Assembly: GCA_017306415.1 (NCBI GenBank)
Contig: JAFKIL010000003.1
Span: 1-64,000, forward strand
Origin: Microbacterium sp.
Lineage (GTDB): Bacteria > Actinomycetota > Actinomycetes > Actinomycetales > Microbacteriaceae
DNA length: 64,000 bases
Reading direction: 5' to 3'
Made by a program: the position numbers and the translations under genes. The notes beneath the pieces are model-generated. The model searched no databases. It saw only the letters and a program-made list of their open reading frames with translations, and was not told the DNA's origin. Positions within the stretch are counted from its first letter, which is position 1. Each line of letters begins with the position of its first letter. Positions 24,368-33,413 of this stretch are shown here, one piece after another.

Positions 24368-25789
24368 GTGCCCGACATGACTGGCGATCCATCCGCGGAA
24401 CTGGAGCAGCGGGTCCGCGAACTCGAAGAGGAGAACGCCCGCCTCGTCGCGGCAACCGGATCGTCGGCGACGGAAGCAGTCGCAAGGACGGGACGCCGAC
24501 CGAGGCGGGGCTGGTGGCGAGCACCCCTGTCTGCTCTCTGCATCATCGTGGCGGCGGTCCTCGTGCCCGTCTCGGTCGTCGCCGCGTGGGCGCGGGCCGA
24601 GCTGGTGGACGAGGACCGCTTCGTCGCGATGCTCGGACCGCTCGCGCGGGAGCCCTCCGTCCAGCAGCTCGTGATCGACCAGACCATGGCGGCGATCGAG
24701 CAGAAGGCCGACTTCGAGCAGATCACGGGCAGCGTCATCGACGGCGTGGCGGGCCTCGGCCTTCCGCGACGCGCTGCGGACGCGCTCGACCTGCTCCGCC
24801 AGCCCGCCGCTGACGGACTCCGCGACCTCGTGCAGAACGCGGTGACCGGCATCGTCGAGTCCGATGCCTTCGCGAACACGTGGACGACCGCGGTGCGCGG
24901 CGCGCACCGGGTCCTGACGACGACGGCGATGTCGGACGGGGGCGGGATCGTGGTGCTGACCGACGATGGGCTGGGCGTCGAGCTCGGGCCGATCGTCGAA
25001 CAGGTGAAGTCCGGGCTGACCGAGCGCGGCTTCGGCGTGGCGCGTCTCATCCCGTCCGTCGACCGGACGATCATCATCGGCGACGGCCAGGCGGTCGTGA
25101 CGACGCGGCTCGTCTACGGCGTCGCCGTCGCCGTCGGCACCTGGCTGCCGTTCGTCACGCTCGCCCTGTTCGTCGTCGGCATCTTCATCGCCCGGCGCCG
25201 CAGTCTCGCCACCGTCGGGTCGGGTCTCGCCGTCGCCGTCGGCGGCGCCTCCCTGGCCCTGGGCCTCGGCGTGGGTGCTCTCGGCGTCACGAGTGCCGCG
25301 CAGAACCTCGACCTTCCCCCCACGCCGTTCGGTGTGGTCTACGCCGCCCTCGTGTCCGACATGGAGCACACCGCCGGCGTGGTCGCGATCGTGGGCGTGT
25401 TCGTCGCGATCCTCGGATGGGCGCTCGGCGGGTCCGTGTCGGGAAGGCGGCTGCGCGCCGTCATCGGCGGGGTGAACACGAGCGCTCGCGGGGCGCTGGC
25501 CGCCCGTGGCCTGGACACCGGCCGTTTCGGCGATGTCCTCTGGCGCGCGCGGACGCTGGTCCGAGGGCTGGTGATCGCCCTCGCCGTGGTGTGGCTGCTC
25601 TTCCTCCGGCCGCTCTCGGTCGGGGACATCGCCGTCGTCGTCCTCACCACGCTGGCCGTCGCGTGGATCCTGGAGATCCTGCAAAGGCGGCCGGGCGAGC
25701 AGCCGTCCACGGTTGATGCCGCGTCGGGCGACGGGGAGGGCAACCTGCGGGAGGCCGACGCGGGCGCCGGGAGAGCCCTCCCCGACTAG
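24368..25789 (+). CDS. Actinobacterial membrane protein of unknown function
   Basis: This 473-residue protein starts with a short coiled coil (about residues 10-28, LEQRVRELEEENARLVA). A membrane segment follows at about 54-75, then a long extracytoplasmic domain (about 78-245) with no recognisable family motif, then about four hydrophobic spans (roughly 250-370), and a final pair near 420-450 before a charged tail. I know similar proteins in actinobacteria only as hypothetical membrane proteins. The GTG at 24368 (or ATG at 24377) is the likely start. Its stop codon TAG is part of the -10 box of the next gene. Confidence 0.7.
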   Translation: MPDMTGDPSAELEQRVRELEEENARLVAATGSSATEAVARTGRRPRRGWWRAPLSALCIIVAAVLVPVSVVAAWARAELVDEDRFVAMLGPLAREPSVQQLVIDQTMAAIEQKADFEQITGSVIDGVAGLGLPRRAADALDLLRQPAADGLRDLVQNAVTGIVESDAFANTWTTAVRGAHRVLTTTAMSDGGGIVVLTDDGLGVELGPIVEQVKSGLTERGFGVARLIPSVDRTIIIGDGQAVVTTRLVYGVAVAVGTWLPFVTLALFVVGIFIARRRSLATVGSGLAVAVGGASLALGLGVGALGVTSAAQNLDLPPTPFGVVYAALVSDMEHTAGVVAIVGVFVAILGWALGGSVSGRRLRAVIGGVNTSARGALAARGLDTGRFGDVLWRARTLVRGLVIALAVVWLLFLRPLSVGDIAVVVLTTLAVAWILEILQRRPGEQPSTVDAASGDGEGNLREADAGAGRALPD

Positions 25790-25792
25790 CGT
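25787..25792 (+). promoter_or_regulatory. -10 box of the S9 peptidase gene
   Basis: TAGCGT ends 7 bases before the ATG at 25800 and contains the TAG stop codon of the upstream gene. The intervening GGGAGG could instead serve as a ribosome site for a longer transcript. Confidence 0.45.
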
Positions 25793-25799
25793 GGGAGGC

Positions 25800-27755
25800 A
25801 TGTCCTCCGCACTCCCGTTCGGCTCGTGGCCCTCCCCTGTGACGGCGGAGGCGGTGGCCGCCGCATCACCCCGGATCGACGGGGCGCGCTTCGTCGGCGA
25901 CGAGATCTGGTGGGGCGAATCTGTGCCATCGGAGGGCGGCCGCACGACCGTGCGGCGGCGGGGCCGCGACGGGGAGGTCGGGCAGGTCCTGCCCGCACCG
26001 TGGAACGCGGGTTCCCGGGTGCACGAGTACGGCGGCGGCGCATGGACCGCATCCGACGACGGGATCCTGTGGTTCGTCGAGAAGTCGGATCAACGCGTGT
26101 GGGAGCTGGCTCCCGGCCGCGATCCCCGTCCGCTCACGCCCGCCGAGGGTGGTATGCGCTTCGGCGGTCTGGTGTTCCAACGCGGCCGGCTGCTCGCCGT
26201 CCGTGAGTCGCACGTCGGATCGGGCGCGCCTGCGCGCGACATCGTCGAGATCTCGACCGACGGTCGGGGCGTGAGGACAGTCGTGTCCGGCAGCGACTTC
26301 GTGGCGCACCCGGAGGTGTCGCCCGACGGCGAGCGCCTCGCCTGGATCGCGTGGAACCACCCCGACATGCCGTGGGACCGTACCCGCCTACGGGTCGGGC
26401 GGCTCGAGGACGGCGGGGTCACGGAGTGGTCCGAGGTCGCCGGGGGCGACACGGCTCCGCTCCAGCCGCTGTGGTCGGACGCAGACAGCCTCGTGTACGC
26501 CGACGACCCCACCGGCCGCTGGAACCTGTGGAGTGCGGACGTAACCGCAGGCGGCAGCGCACTCCCGGTGGCCCCGGCACCCGCCGACACCGGGGGCGCG
26601 GTCTGGGTGCTGGGGACACGATGGTTCCGCCTGCTGGAGGACGGACGCATCGTCGCGGTCCGCACACAGGGCGGCGACAGCGTCGTGCTCATCACGCCGG
26701 CGGAGGACCAGGGCAGCGCGGCCGGCGTCACGGCCCTGCCGGTCGACGTCGCGACGAACACATCGATCGACGACGTGCGCGGAACCCGCGCGTTGATCAC
26801 GGCCGCCGGCGTCGATGGTCCGCCGGCCGTCTGGCTCGTCGATGTCGACGCCCCCGATCAGGCGGAGCGGGTCGTGGGAGGCGCGTCGTCCTGGAGTTCC
26901 GAGTGGCTGCCGCGCGCCCGCGACGTCGTTTTCGAGGGCCCCCGCGGCCCGGTGCACGCGATCGACTACCCGCCGACGAACCCTCACACGACAGGGCCGG
27001 CAGGCGAGCGTCCCCCGTATCTGGTGATGGTGCACGGCGGCCCTACCGCCCACGTCGCCGCCGCACCGTCGGGGAAGGTCACGTTCTTCACGAGCCGCGG
27101 CATCGGTGTGCTCGACGTGAACTACGGCGGCTCGACAGGCTACGGTCGCGCCTACCGCGAACGCCTGCGCGGGCAATGGGGTGTGGTCGACGTCGAGGAT
27201 GTCGCCGCAGCCGCCACCGGGCTCGCTGCCGAGGGCGTTGCCGACCCCGCGCGGCTCGTCGTCGAGGGCGGCTCAGCGGGGGGCTGGACGGTGCTCGCGG
27301 CGCTCACCGACACCGACGTGTTCACCGCCGGGATCTCCCGCTACGGCGTGGGGGACGCGCGGGCGCTCGCCGCCGACACGCACGATTTCGAGGCGCGCTA
27401 CCTCGATGGGCTCATCGGGCCCCTGCCGGACGCGGAGTCGCTGTACGTGCAGCGTTCGCCGCTCTCCCGACCCGAGCGTTTCCGCGTCCCGGTCCTCCTC
27501 CTCCAGGGTGCGGACGACCCGGTCGTGCCGCCTGCGCAATCCGAGGCGATCCGCGACGCCCTCGCGGCGCGTGGCATCCCTCACGCCTACGTGCTCTACG
27601 AGGGCGAAGGGCACGGATTCCGTCGCAGGGAGACCGTGATCGACGCGCTCGAGAAGGAGCTCGCGTTCCTCGGAGCGGTCTTCTCGTTCGAGACGCCGGG
27701 GGTGGCTCCGCTCGAGCTCCACCCGCGGGACCCGGAGGATCGTCTCAGCGCGTGA
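25800..27755 (+). CDS. S9 family prolyl oligopeptidase-type serine peptidase
   Basis: This 651-residue protein has an N-terminal beta-propeller-like region (about 1-390) and a C-terminal alpha/beta-hydrolase peptidase domain (about 390-640). The catalytic Ser is in VEGGSAGGWT, the Asp in QGADDPVVP and the His in YEGEGHGFRR. The substrate HGGP oxyanion block (MVHGGPTAH) is present. There is no signal peptide, so it is probably cytoplasmic and acts on small peptides. Its last 11 bases overlap the convergent hflX gene. Confidence 0.9.
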   Translation: MSSALPFGSWPSPVTAEAVAAASPRIDGARFVGDEIWWGESVPSEGGRTTVRRRGRDGEVGQVLPAPWNAGSRVHEYGGGAWTASDDGILWFVEKSDQRVWELAPGRDPRPLTPAEGGMRFGGLVFQRGRLLAVRESHVGSGAPARDIVEISTDGRGVRTVVSGSDFVAHPEVSPDGERLAWIAWNHPDMPWDRTRLRVGRLEDGGVTEWSEVAGGDTAPLQPLWSDADSLVYADDPTGRWNLWSADVTAGGSALPVAPAPADTGGAVWVLGTRWFRLLEDGRIVAVRTQGGDSVVLITPAEDQGSAAGVTALPVDVATNTSIDDVRGTRALITAAGVDGPPAVWLVDVDAPDQAERVVGGASSWSSEWLPRARDVVFEGPRGPVHAIDYPPTNPHTTGPAGERPPYLVMVHGGPTAHVAAAPSGKVTFFTSRGIGVLDVNYGGSTGYGRAYRERLRGQWGVVDVEDVAAAATGLAAEGVADPARLVVEGGSAGGWTVLAALTDTDVFTAGISRYGVGDARALAADTHDFEARYLDGLIGPLPDAESLYVQRSPLSRPERFRVPVLLLQGADDPVVPPAQSEAIRDALAARGIPHAYVLYEGEGHGFRRRETVIDALEKELAFLGAVFSFETPGVAPLELHPRDPEDRLSA

Positions 27756-29277
27756 ACGGCGCCAACTCGGCCGCGAGTCGCTCGGACACGTAGGCGTGGA
27801 TCGCGGTGCCGTCGGCCTCGTGCGTCTGCGACACGATCATGCCGGTCTCGTGCGCCGCCGACACCAGGTCACCGCGGTCGTACGGGACGATCGCGTGCAC
27901 CTCGACTGCGGGAAGGGGCAGCGCCTCCTCGACGGCGGCGCGCAGCGCGTCGAAGCCCTCCCCCGTGCGCGACGAAACGAACAGCGCGCGCGGCTCGAGG
28001 CCGCGCAGGACGAGACGGGTGTCGTCGTCCACGAGATCGGCCTTGTTGAAGACCACGAGCTCGCGCGTGTCCCGGGCGCCGACATCGCCGATCACGTCGC
28101 GAACCGTCTGCAGCTGGGCAGCCGGATCGGGATGGGAACCGTCGACGACGTGGACGATCAGGTCCGCGTCGCGGACCTCCTCCAGCGTGGAACGGAATGC
28201 CTCGACCAGTTGGTGCGGCAGATTGCGGACGAATCCGACGGTATCGGTCATCGTGTACACGCGGCCGTCCGTCGTGGCCGACCGCCGCACCGTCGCGTCC
28301 AGGGTGGCGAAGAGCGCGTTCTCGACGAGCACCCCGGCGCGCGTCAGCCGGTTCAGCAGGCTCGACTTCCCCGCATTCGTGTAGCCGGCGATCGCCACCG
28401 AGGGGATGGTGTTGCGGCGGCGCTCCGCGCGCTTCGCGTCGCGGGCGGGCTCGAAGTCCCGGATCTGCCGGCGCAGCTGTGCCATGCGCGTGCGGATGCG
28501 GCGGCGGTCGAGCTCGATCTTCGTCTCACCCGGACCGCGGGAGCCCATACCGGCACCCCCGGCGCCGACCTGTCCACCGGCCTGCCGACTCATCGAGTCG
28601 CCCCAGCCGCGCAGGCGCGGAAGGAGGTATTCGAGCTGGGCGAGCTCCACCTGGGCCTTGCCCTCGCGGCTCTTGGCATGCTGGCTGAAGATGTCGAGGA
28701 TGACCGTCGTGCGATCGATGACCTTCACCTTGACGACGTCTTCGAGTGCGCGGCGCTGGCTGGGGGCGAGCTCGGTGTCGGCGATGACCGTGTCGGCACC
28801 GACCGCCGCGACGATGTCGCGCAACTCCTGCGCCTTGCCGCGGCCGACGTAAGTGGCCGGGTCGGGATGCGGTCGCCGCTGCAGGACGCCGTCGAGGACG
28901 ACCGCGCCGGCCGTCTCGGCCAGGGCGGACAGTTCGCGCAGGGAGTTCTCCGCGTCCTCGGTCGCCCCCTGGGGATGCACGCCCACGAGCACGACGTTCT
29001 CGAGTCTCAGCTGGCGGTACTCGACCTCGGTGACGTCCTCGAGCTCCGTCGAGAGACCGGGCACGCGCCGAAGGGCGGCGCGCTCCTCGCGGTCCCACTG
29101 GTCGCCGTCGGTGTCGGCGCGCGACACCGTGGTCGAGTCCTGCAGCGCCTGCGCGGCGCCGAAGACGCGCACGCCCGCGTGCGCCCCGGCGTTGGCCAGG
29201 ACGCGATCGACCGCATCGGTCGATGACGCCGTCACGGGTGCACCGACGACGTCGTCCGCGATGGGGGTTTCCGACAT
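27745..29277 (-). CDS. hflX: GTPase HflX
   Basis: HflX is a ribosome-associated GTPase that splits stalled or heat-damaged 70S ribosomes. The 510-residue protein has an N-terminal HflX domain (about 90-240), a Gly-rich linker (GGQVGAGGAGMGSRGPGETK) and the G domain with Walker A GYTNAGKSS, switch DTVGFVRNLP and NKAD. The first 80 residues are a low-complexity extension. The ATG at 29277 has AAGGAAG upstream. It overlaps the convergent S9 peptidase gene by 11 bases. Confidence 0.95.
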   Translation of the reverse strand: MSETPIADDVVGAPVTASSTDAVDRVLANAGAHAGVRVFGAAQALQDSTTVSRADTDGDQWDREERAALRRVPGLSTELEDVTEVEYRQLRLENVVLVGVHPQGATEDAENSLRELSALAETAGAVVLDGVLQRRPHPDPATYVGRGKAQELRDIVAAVGADTVIADTELAPSQRRALEDVVKVKVIDRTTVILDIFSQHAKSREGKAQVELAQLEYLLPRLRGWGDSMSRQAGGQVGAGGAGMGSRGPGETKIELDRRRIRTRMAQLRRQIRDFEPARDAKRAERRRNTIPSVAIAGYTNAGKSSLLNRLTRAGVLVENALFATLDATVRRSATTDGRVYTMTDTVGFVRNLPHQLVEAFRSTLEEVRDADLIVHVVDGSHPDPAAQLQTVRDVIGDVGARDTRELVVFNKADLVDDDTRLVLRGLEPRALFVSSRTGEGFDALRAAVEEALPLPAVEVHAIVPYDRGDLVSAAHETGMIVSQTHEADGTAIHAYVSERLAAELAPFTR

Positions 29278-29338
29278 GTCTTCCTTCCAGGATGCCGCAG
29301 CCCTCTCCCTTCGGACAGAGCCGTCCGGGCATCCGTAA

Positions 29339-29344
29339 ACTCTA
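29339..29344 (-). promoter_or_regulatory. -10 box upstream of hflX
   Basis: TAGAGT on the minus strand, about 60 bases before the hflX ATG. It also lies exactly 6 bases before an out-of-frame ATG at 29332, the same geometry as the leaderless genes of this window. Confidence 0.45.
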
Positions 29345-29385
29345 GCCTCCCGCCCGGGCGAGCGTCTCCGCTACGCTCGTGATCC

Positions 29386-30027
29386 ATGGGGAGTGACCAC
29401 TACTTCAGTGCGTCTCCTGCCAGTCCCGAGAACCTCCGCGTCGTGCGCGTACGGCTGGCCGGGCGCGACATCGACGTCACCACCGCCGGCGGAGTCTTCA
29501 GTCCTGACCGCGTCGACGCCGGCACCGAGGTCCTCCTCGCCAACACGCCGCCCCCTCCGCCGGGCGGACATCTGCTCGACCTCGGATCCGGGTGGGGACC
29601 GATCGCGTTGACGGTCGCGATGCAATCGCCCCACGCCACCGTGTGGGCCGTGGACGTGAACGAACGGGCACTGGACCTGGTACGGCGAAATGCCCAGTCG
29701 CTGGGCCTCGATAACGTCAACGCGGTGACTCCCGACGATGTTCCCGATGACGTCATGTTCCGCGGCATCCGGTCCAACCCGCCGATCCGGGTCGGCAAGA
29801 ACGAGCTGCACGGGCTGCTCGAACGCTGGATCCCGCGGCTGGACGAACGCAGCGACGGCTGGTTCGTCGTGCAGCGCAACCTGGGCTCGGACTCGCTGCA
29901 GCGATGGCTCGCTGCGACGTTCGCGCACGGATACAGCGTGCACCGCACCGCCACAGGCCGCGGCTACCGGGTCCTGAAGGTCCGTCGGCACGGCTCGGTC
30001 CCGACGGGCGCGATCCCGCTCCCCTGA
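29386..30027 (+). CDS. RsmC-like class I SAM methyltransferase
   Basis: This 213-residue methyltransferase covers the catalytic domain of RsmC/RlmG-type rRNA guanine N2-methyltransferases. SAM motif I is HLLDLGSGWGPIAL (about 62-75), motif II has the acidic WAVDVNERAL, and the SNPPIRVGK motif (near 129-137) is the NPP-type block that places the target guanine. It lacks the N-terminal pseudo-domain of E. coli RsmC. The exact rRNA position is unknown. The ATG lies 8 bases after TACGCT (29372-29377). Confidence 0.85.
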   Translation: MGSDHYFSASPASPENLRVVRVRLAGRDIDVTTAGGVFSPDRVDAGTEVLLANTPPPPPGGHLLDLGSGWGPIALTVAMQSPHATVWAVDVNERALDLVRRNAQSLGLDNVNAVTPDDVPDDVMFRGIRSNPPIRVGKNELHGLLERWIPRLDERSDGWFVVQRNLGSDSLQRWLAATFAHGYSVHRTATGRGYRVLKVRRHGSVPTGAIPLP

Positions 30028-30044
30028 TCCTGGCCGCGTGCGCC

Positions 30045-30908
30045 TCAGGCCAGCGCGACCTCGCCGGAGAAGACGAGTGTCGCAGGGCCGGAGAGCAGCA
30101 CGTGCCCGTCGACCATCCGCACGCCGAGGACTCCGCCGGGGACCTCCACCCGCCATCGATCCGGAGCCGCAGCGCCGGCCCAGTGGCGCACCGCGAGCGC
30201 AGCGGCGGCCACACCCGTCCCGCAGCTGAGGGTCTCCCCCACGCCGCGCTCGAACACCCGCATGCGGATCATCCCGACGCCGTCGCGGACCAGCGGATCG
30301 GCCGGGACGACGAACTCGACGTTGGCTCCGCGCGGCGGCTCCGGTGCGAGCTGCGGCGCGTAGGTCAGATCGAGCCCTTCGAGCTCGTCATGCGAGGGCA
30401 GGGCGACGACCACATGGGGATTGCCCACGTCGACGCCGAGCCCGGGGCGCGCGACCGGCAGTCCCTTCGCCCGCACGAGGGGCTCATCGGGCTCGATGCG
30501 GAAATGACCGAGATCCACTTCGAACCCCAGATCGCTGTGCGTCATCGGAAGCGGCCCGTTGCGCGTGCCGATCAGGATCGTCTCGGTGTCGGCGAGCGTG
30601 GCCAGCCCGGAGTCGAGCAGGTAGCGCAGGTAGACGCGGATGCCGTTGCCGCACATCTCCGCCGGGGACCCGTCCGCGTTGCGGTAGTCCATGAACCACT
30701 CCGCGCCTGCGGCCGCGGCATCCGCACCCTCGGGGATCGCGCGAGAGCGCACCACGCGCAGGATCCCGTCCGCGCCGATGCCGAATCGCCGGTCGCAGAG
30801 CGCTGCGACCTGATCGTCGGCCAGTGCGAGGAGGCCGTCCTCATCGGGGACGATCACGAAATCGTTGCCCGTGCCGTGACCCTTCGTGAAGGCGATGGTC
30901 TGCGGCAT
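30045..30908 (-). CDS. dapF: Diaminopimelate epimerase
   Basis: DapF converts LL- to meso-diaminopimelate, for lysine and usually for peptidoglycan. The 287-residue PLP-independent epimerase has its two catalytic cysteines in [12 protein letters not shown] and [12 protein letters not shown]. It begins with the [12 protein letters not shown] block, and N and C halves are typical mirror-image folds. The ATG at 30908 lies 6 bases after TAGACT (leaderless). In many actinobacteria dapF sits beside miaA; here the DrrAB transporter and a GNAT gene intervene. Confidence 0.96.
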   Translation of the reverse strand: MPQTIAFTKGHGTGNDFVIVPDEDGLLALADDQVAALCDRRFGIGADGILRVVRSRAIPEGADAAAAGAEWFMDYRNADGSPAEMCGNGIRVYLRYLLDSGLATLADTETILIGTRNGPLPMTHSDLGFEVDLGHFRIEPDEPLVRAKGLPVARPGLGVDVGNPHVVVALPSHDELEGLDLTYAPQLAPEPPRGANVEFVVPADPLVRDGVGMIRMRVFERGVGETLSCGTGVAAAALAVRHWAGAAAPDRWRVEVPGGVLGVRMVDGHVLLSGPATLVFSGEVALA

Positions 30909-30914
30909 CCCCTC

Positions 30915-30920
30915 AGTCTA
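30915..30920 (-). promoter_or_regulatory. -10 box of dapF (leaderless)
   Basis: TAGACT on the minus strand is 6 bases before the ATG of dapF. The spacer GAGGGG is purine-rich but too close to the codon to be an efficient ribosome site. Confidence 0.55.
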
Positions 30921-31075
30921 TGGTCGCCGGACGCGACCACGACCGACCCGTGGGCTGGGATGAACCGGGAAAGCGCGGCGGTCATCGCGACAGCGCGGCG
31001 ACAGCGTCCCGAAAGTGCGGCACCGCATGCTGAGTCCCGACTTCCGGATCTTCCCTGGACAACGAAAGGATCCCC

Positions 31076-32062
31076 ATGAACCCCACCACCGACTGGGCCG
31101 TCGAGGCCGAGGGATTGGTGAAGGTGTTCGGTCAGAACCGCGCCGTCGACGGTGTCGACCTGCGCGTGAAGACCGGCACCGTGTACGGCGTCCTCGGCCC
31201 GAACGGCGCGGGCAAGACGACGACGATCAACATGCTCGCAACTCTCATGCGGCCGGATGGCGGCACCGGCCGCATCTTCGGTCATGACGTGGTCCGCGAG
31301 CCGCAGATCGTGCGGCAGCTCATCGGCGTCACGGGACAGTTCGCCTCCGTAGACGAGACCCTGTCCGCCACCGAGAACCTCATCATCTTCTCCCGGCTGC
31401 TGGGGCTGTCGAGGGCCGAAGCCCGCGCGAAGTCCGTGGACCTGCTCGAGCGGTTCGGACTGACCGAGGCGGCCAAGCGCCCCCTCAAGAAGTTCTCCGG
31501 AGGCATGCGCCGGCGCCTCGACCTCGCCGCCTCGCTCATCGCCCAGCCGCCGCTGATCTTCCTCGACGAACCGACCACGGGCCTCGACCCGCGCACACGT
31601 GGCCAGATGTGGGACACGATCCGCGAGCTCGTCTCGACGGGATCCACGGTGCTGCTGACGACGCAGTACCTCGACGAGGCCGACCAGCTCGCCGACCGCA
31701 TCGCGGTCATCGATCGCGGTCGGGTCGTCGCCGAGGGCACGTCCGACGAGCTGAAGGCGTCCGTCGGCACCTCGAGCCTCCAGCTGCGCCTCGCGGACAC
31801 CGCGGACACCGGGGACGCCCTCCGCGCCATCGAGCAGGTGCTCGGCGTCCGTGGCACCCTCTCGCCCGAGGCGTCGCGGATCACCGCGCCGATGACGGAT
31901 GCCGACCGTGTCGCCGACCTGCTGATCACCCTCCGCGAGGCGGGGATCCACATCACCGAGATGAGCGTGCAGAAGCCCACGCTCGACGAGGTCTTCTTGA
32001 CCATCACCGGCCACGAGGCCACCGACCAGACCGAGACCCAGAAGGAGGAGGTGCCCGCATGA
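31076..32062 (+). CDS. DrrA-like ABC transporter ATP-binding protein
   Basis: This 328-residue ATPase energises the permease encoded next. Walker A is GPNGAGKTTT (near 40-49), the signature is KFSGGMRRRLDLA, Walker B is LIFLDEPTTGLDP, and the H-loop equivalent falls in LLTTQYLDEAD, where Gln replaces His as in DrrA-type exporters. The C-terminal 90 residues match the DrrA C-terminal domain. The family exports drugs, lipids or polyketides; the substrate is unknown because no biosynthetic genes are near. The start has GAAAGGATCC upstream. Confidence 0.93.
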   Translation: MNPTTDWAVEAEGLVKVFGQNRAVDGVDLRVKTGTVYGVLGPNGAGKTTTINMLATLMRPDGGTGRIFGHDVVREPQIVRQLIGVTGQFASVDETLSATENLIIFSRLLGLSRAEARAKSVDLLERFGLTEAAKRPLKKFSGGMRRRLDLAASLIAQPPLIFLDEPTTGLDPRTRGQMWDTIRELVSTGSTVLLTTQYLDEADQLADRIAVIDRGRVVAEGTSDELKASVGTSSLQLRLADTADTGDALRAIEQVLGVRGTLSPEASRITAPMTDADRVADLLITLREAGIHITEMSVQKPTLDEVFLTITGHEATDQTETQKEEVPA

Positions 32063-32889
32063 CCGCCCTCGCCCCTGCGCCCGCCCGGATCGTCCCGGCG
32101 TCGGAGCGCACGTTGAAGAACCGCACCAGCATCGCGGACACCGTCGCGAACACGTTCACGATGGCCTATCGCGGTCTGGTGAAGATCCGCCGCACGCCCG
32201 AGCAGCTGGTGGACGTCACCGTCCAGCCGATCATCTTCACGCTGATGTTCGCGTACATCTTCGGCGGCGCGATCGCCGGGAACGTGCAGAACTACCTGCC
32301 CGCGCTGATCCCCGGGATCCTCGTCCAGACGGTCATCACGACGTCGGTCGTCACGGGCGTGCAGCTGCGCGAAGACATGGACAAGGGCGTGTTCGATCGG
32401 TTCCGCTCACTGCCGATCGCCCGGATCGCCCCCCTGTCCGGCGCACTGCTGGCCGACACGGTGCGCTACGCGATCGCCACCACGCTGACGTTCGTGATGG
32501 GGTACATCATGGGCTACCACCCGGCGGGCGGGATCGGGAACGTCGTGCTGGCCGGCCTCCTGGTCATCGCGTGCTCGTGGGCGATCAGCTGGATCTTCGC
32601 GTTCTTCGGCGTCATCGCACGGACCGCCTCCAGCGTTCAGGGCATCTCGATGCTCATCCTGTTCCCGCTCACGTTCCTCTCGAACGCCTACGTCCCGGTG
32701 GACTCGCTGCCGAGCTGGCTCCAGTGGTTCGTCAACATCAATCCGATCTCGCACCTGGTCACCGCCGTGCGCGAGCTCGCGAACAACGGCGCCGTCAGCG
32801 GTGACCTGTGGATCTCCCTGCTCGGTGCCGCGGTCATCGTCGCCGTCTTCGCTCCGCTCACCGTGCGGGCCTACATGCGCAAGGCGTGA
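32059..32889 (+). CDS. DrrB-like ABC transporter permease
   Basis: This 276-residue ABC-2 type permease has about six membrane spans beginning near residue 45. After a cytoplasmic N-terminus come PIIFTLMFAYIFGGAI, the LIPGILVQTVITTS stretch and the conserved ABC-2 loop with GVFDRFRSLPIAR. The C-terminal portion has the NPISHLVTAVRELAN motif common in DrrB proteins. The ATG at 32059 overlaps the ATPase stop (ATGA), so the two proteins are coupled. A strong hairpin follows the gene. Confidence 0.93.
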   Translation: MTALAPAPARIVPASERTLKNRTSIADTVANTFTMAYRGLVKIRRTPEQLVDVTVQPIIFTLMFAYIFGGAIAGNVQNYLPALIPGILVQTVITTSVVTGVQLREDMDKGVFDRFRSLPIARIAPLSGALLADTVRYAIATTLTFVMGYIMGYHPAGGIGNVVLAGLLVIACSWAISWIFAFFGVIARTASSVQGISMLILFPLTFLSNAYVPVDSLPSWLQWFVNINPISHLVTAVRELANNGAVSGDLWISLLGAAVIVAVFAPLTVRAYMRKA

Positions 32890-32895
32890 CGCACA

Positions 32896-32934
32896 GGAGC
32901 GGGTCCGGGTGGCGTCGCCGTCCGGACCCGCTCC
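32896..32934 (+). terminator. Terminator of the drrAB-like operon
   Basis: A perfect 13-bp stem (32896-32908 with 32922-32934) closes a 13-base loop, 7 bases after the permease stop. It may also serve the minus-strand GNAT gene that ends at 32987. Confidence 0.8.
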
Positions 32935-32986
32935 GCGTCTCCGCCGCGTTCTGCGGTTCCACATGCCTGCCCGCGCGGGTGAGACG

Positions 32987-33409
32987 TCAGTCCGGGATGA
33001 GACGCTTCCCGGTCATTCCGATGTCGAAGCGCTCGTAGCCCAGCGCGTCGTAGAACCCGAACACGCCCTCGTTCCCCGGTCGCACCATGAGCTGCACCTT
33101 CGGACAGCCGAGAGCGACCAGGCGCGCCTCCGCCTCATCGACGAGCGCGCGCCCAATTCCCTCTCCACGTCTGTCTGAGGCGCTGGCGAGGTAGTAGAGC
33201 CAGCCGCGGTGGCCGTCGTAGGCGGCCATCACCGTGCCGACGATGCGGCCGCCGTCGTCGGCGACGAGGAGGAGGTCTGCCGCCACCGCGGCATGCCGCT
33301 CGATGTCCTTGCGCGGATCGTTCCACGGGCGGGTGATGCCCGCTTCGTGCCACAGACCGACGATGTGGTCGATGTCGTCGGCGACGGCGGAGCGGATGAC
33401 GGGGGCCAT
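32987..33409 (-). CDS. GNAT family N-acetyltransferase (YpeA-like)
   Basis: This single GNAT domain of 140 residues has the acetyl-CoA pyrophosphate loop in DRRGEGIGRALVDEAE (Q/RxxGxG/A type, near 83-98) and a C-terminal YDALGYERFD motif. The overall pattern, including IRSAVADDIDHIVGLWHEAG at the start and WNDPRKDIERH, resembles E. coli YpeA. The substrate is unknown. The gene starts 4 bases after the miaA stop, so it is the last gene of the recA-recX-miaB-miaA block. Confidence 0.85.
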   Translation of the reverse strand: MAPVIRSAVADDIDHIVGLWHEAGITRPWNDPRKDIERHAAVAADLLLVADDGGRIVGTVMAAYDGHRGWLYYLASASDRRGEGIGRALVDEAEARLVALGCPKVQLMVRPGNEGVFGFYDALGYERFDIGMTGKRLIPD

Positions 33410-33413
33410 CTGC

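Noticed and set aside
31076-32889. DrrAB-type exporter as a sign of an antibiotic cluster
   Set aside because: No biosynthetic or regulatory genes accompany it; the neighbours are housekeeping genes.
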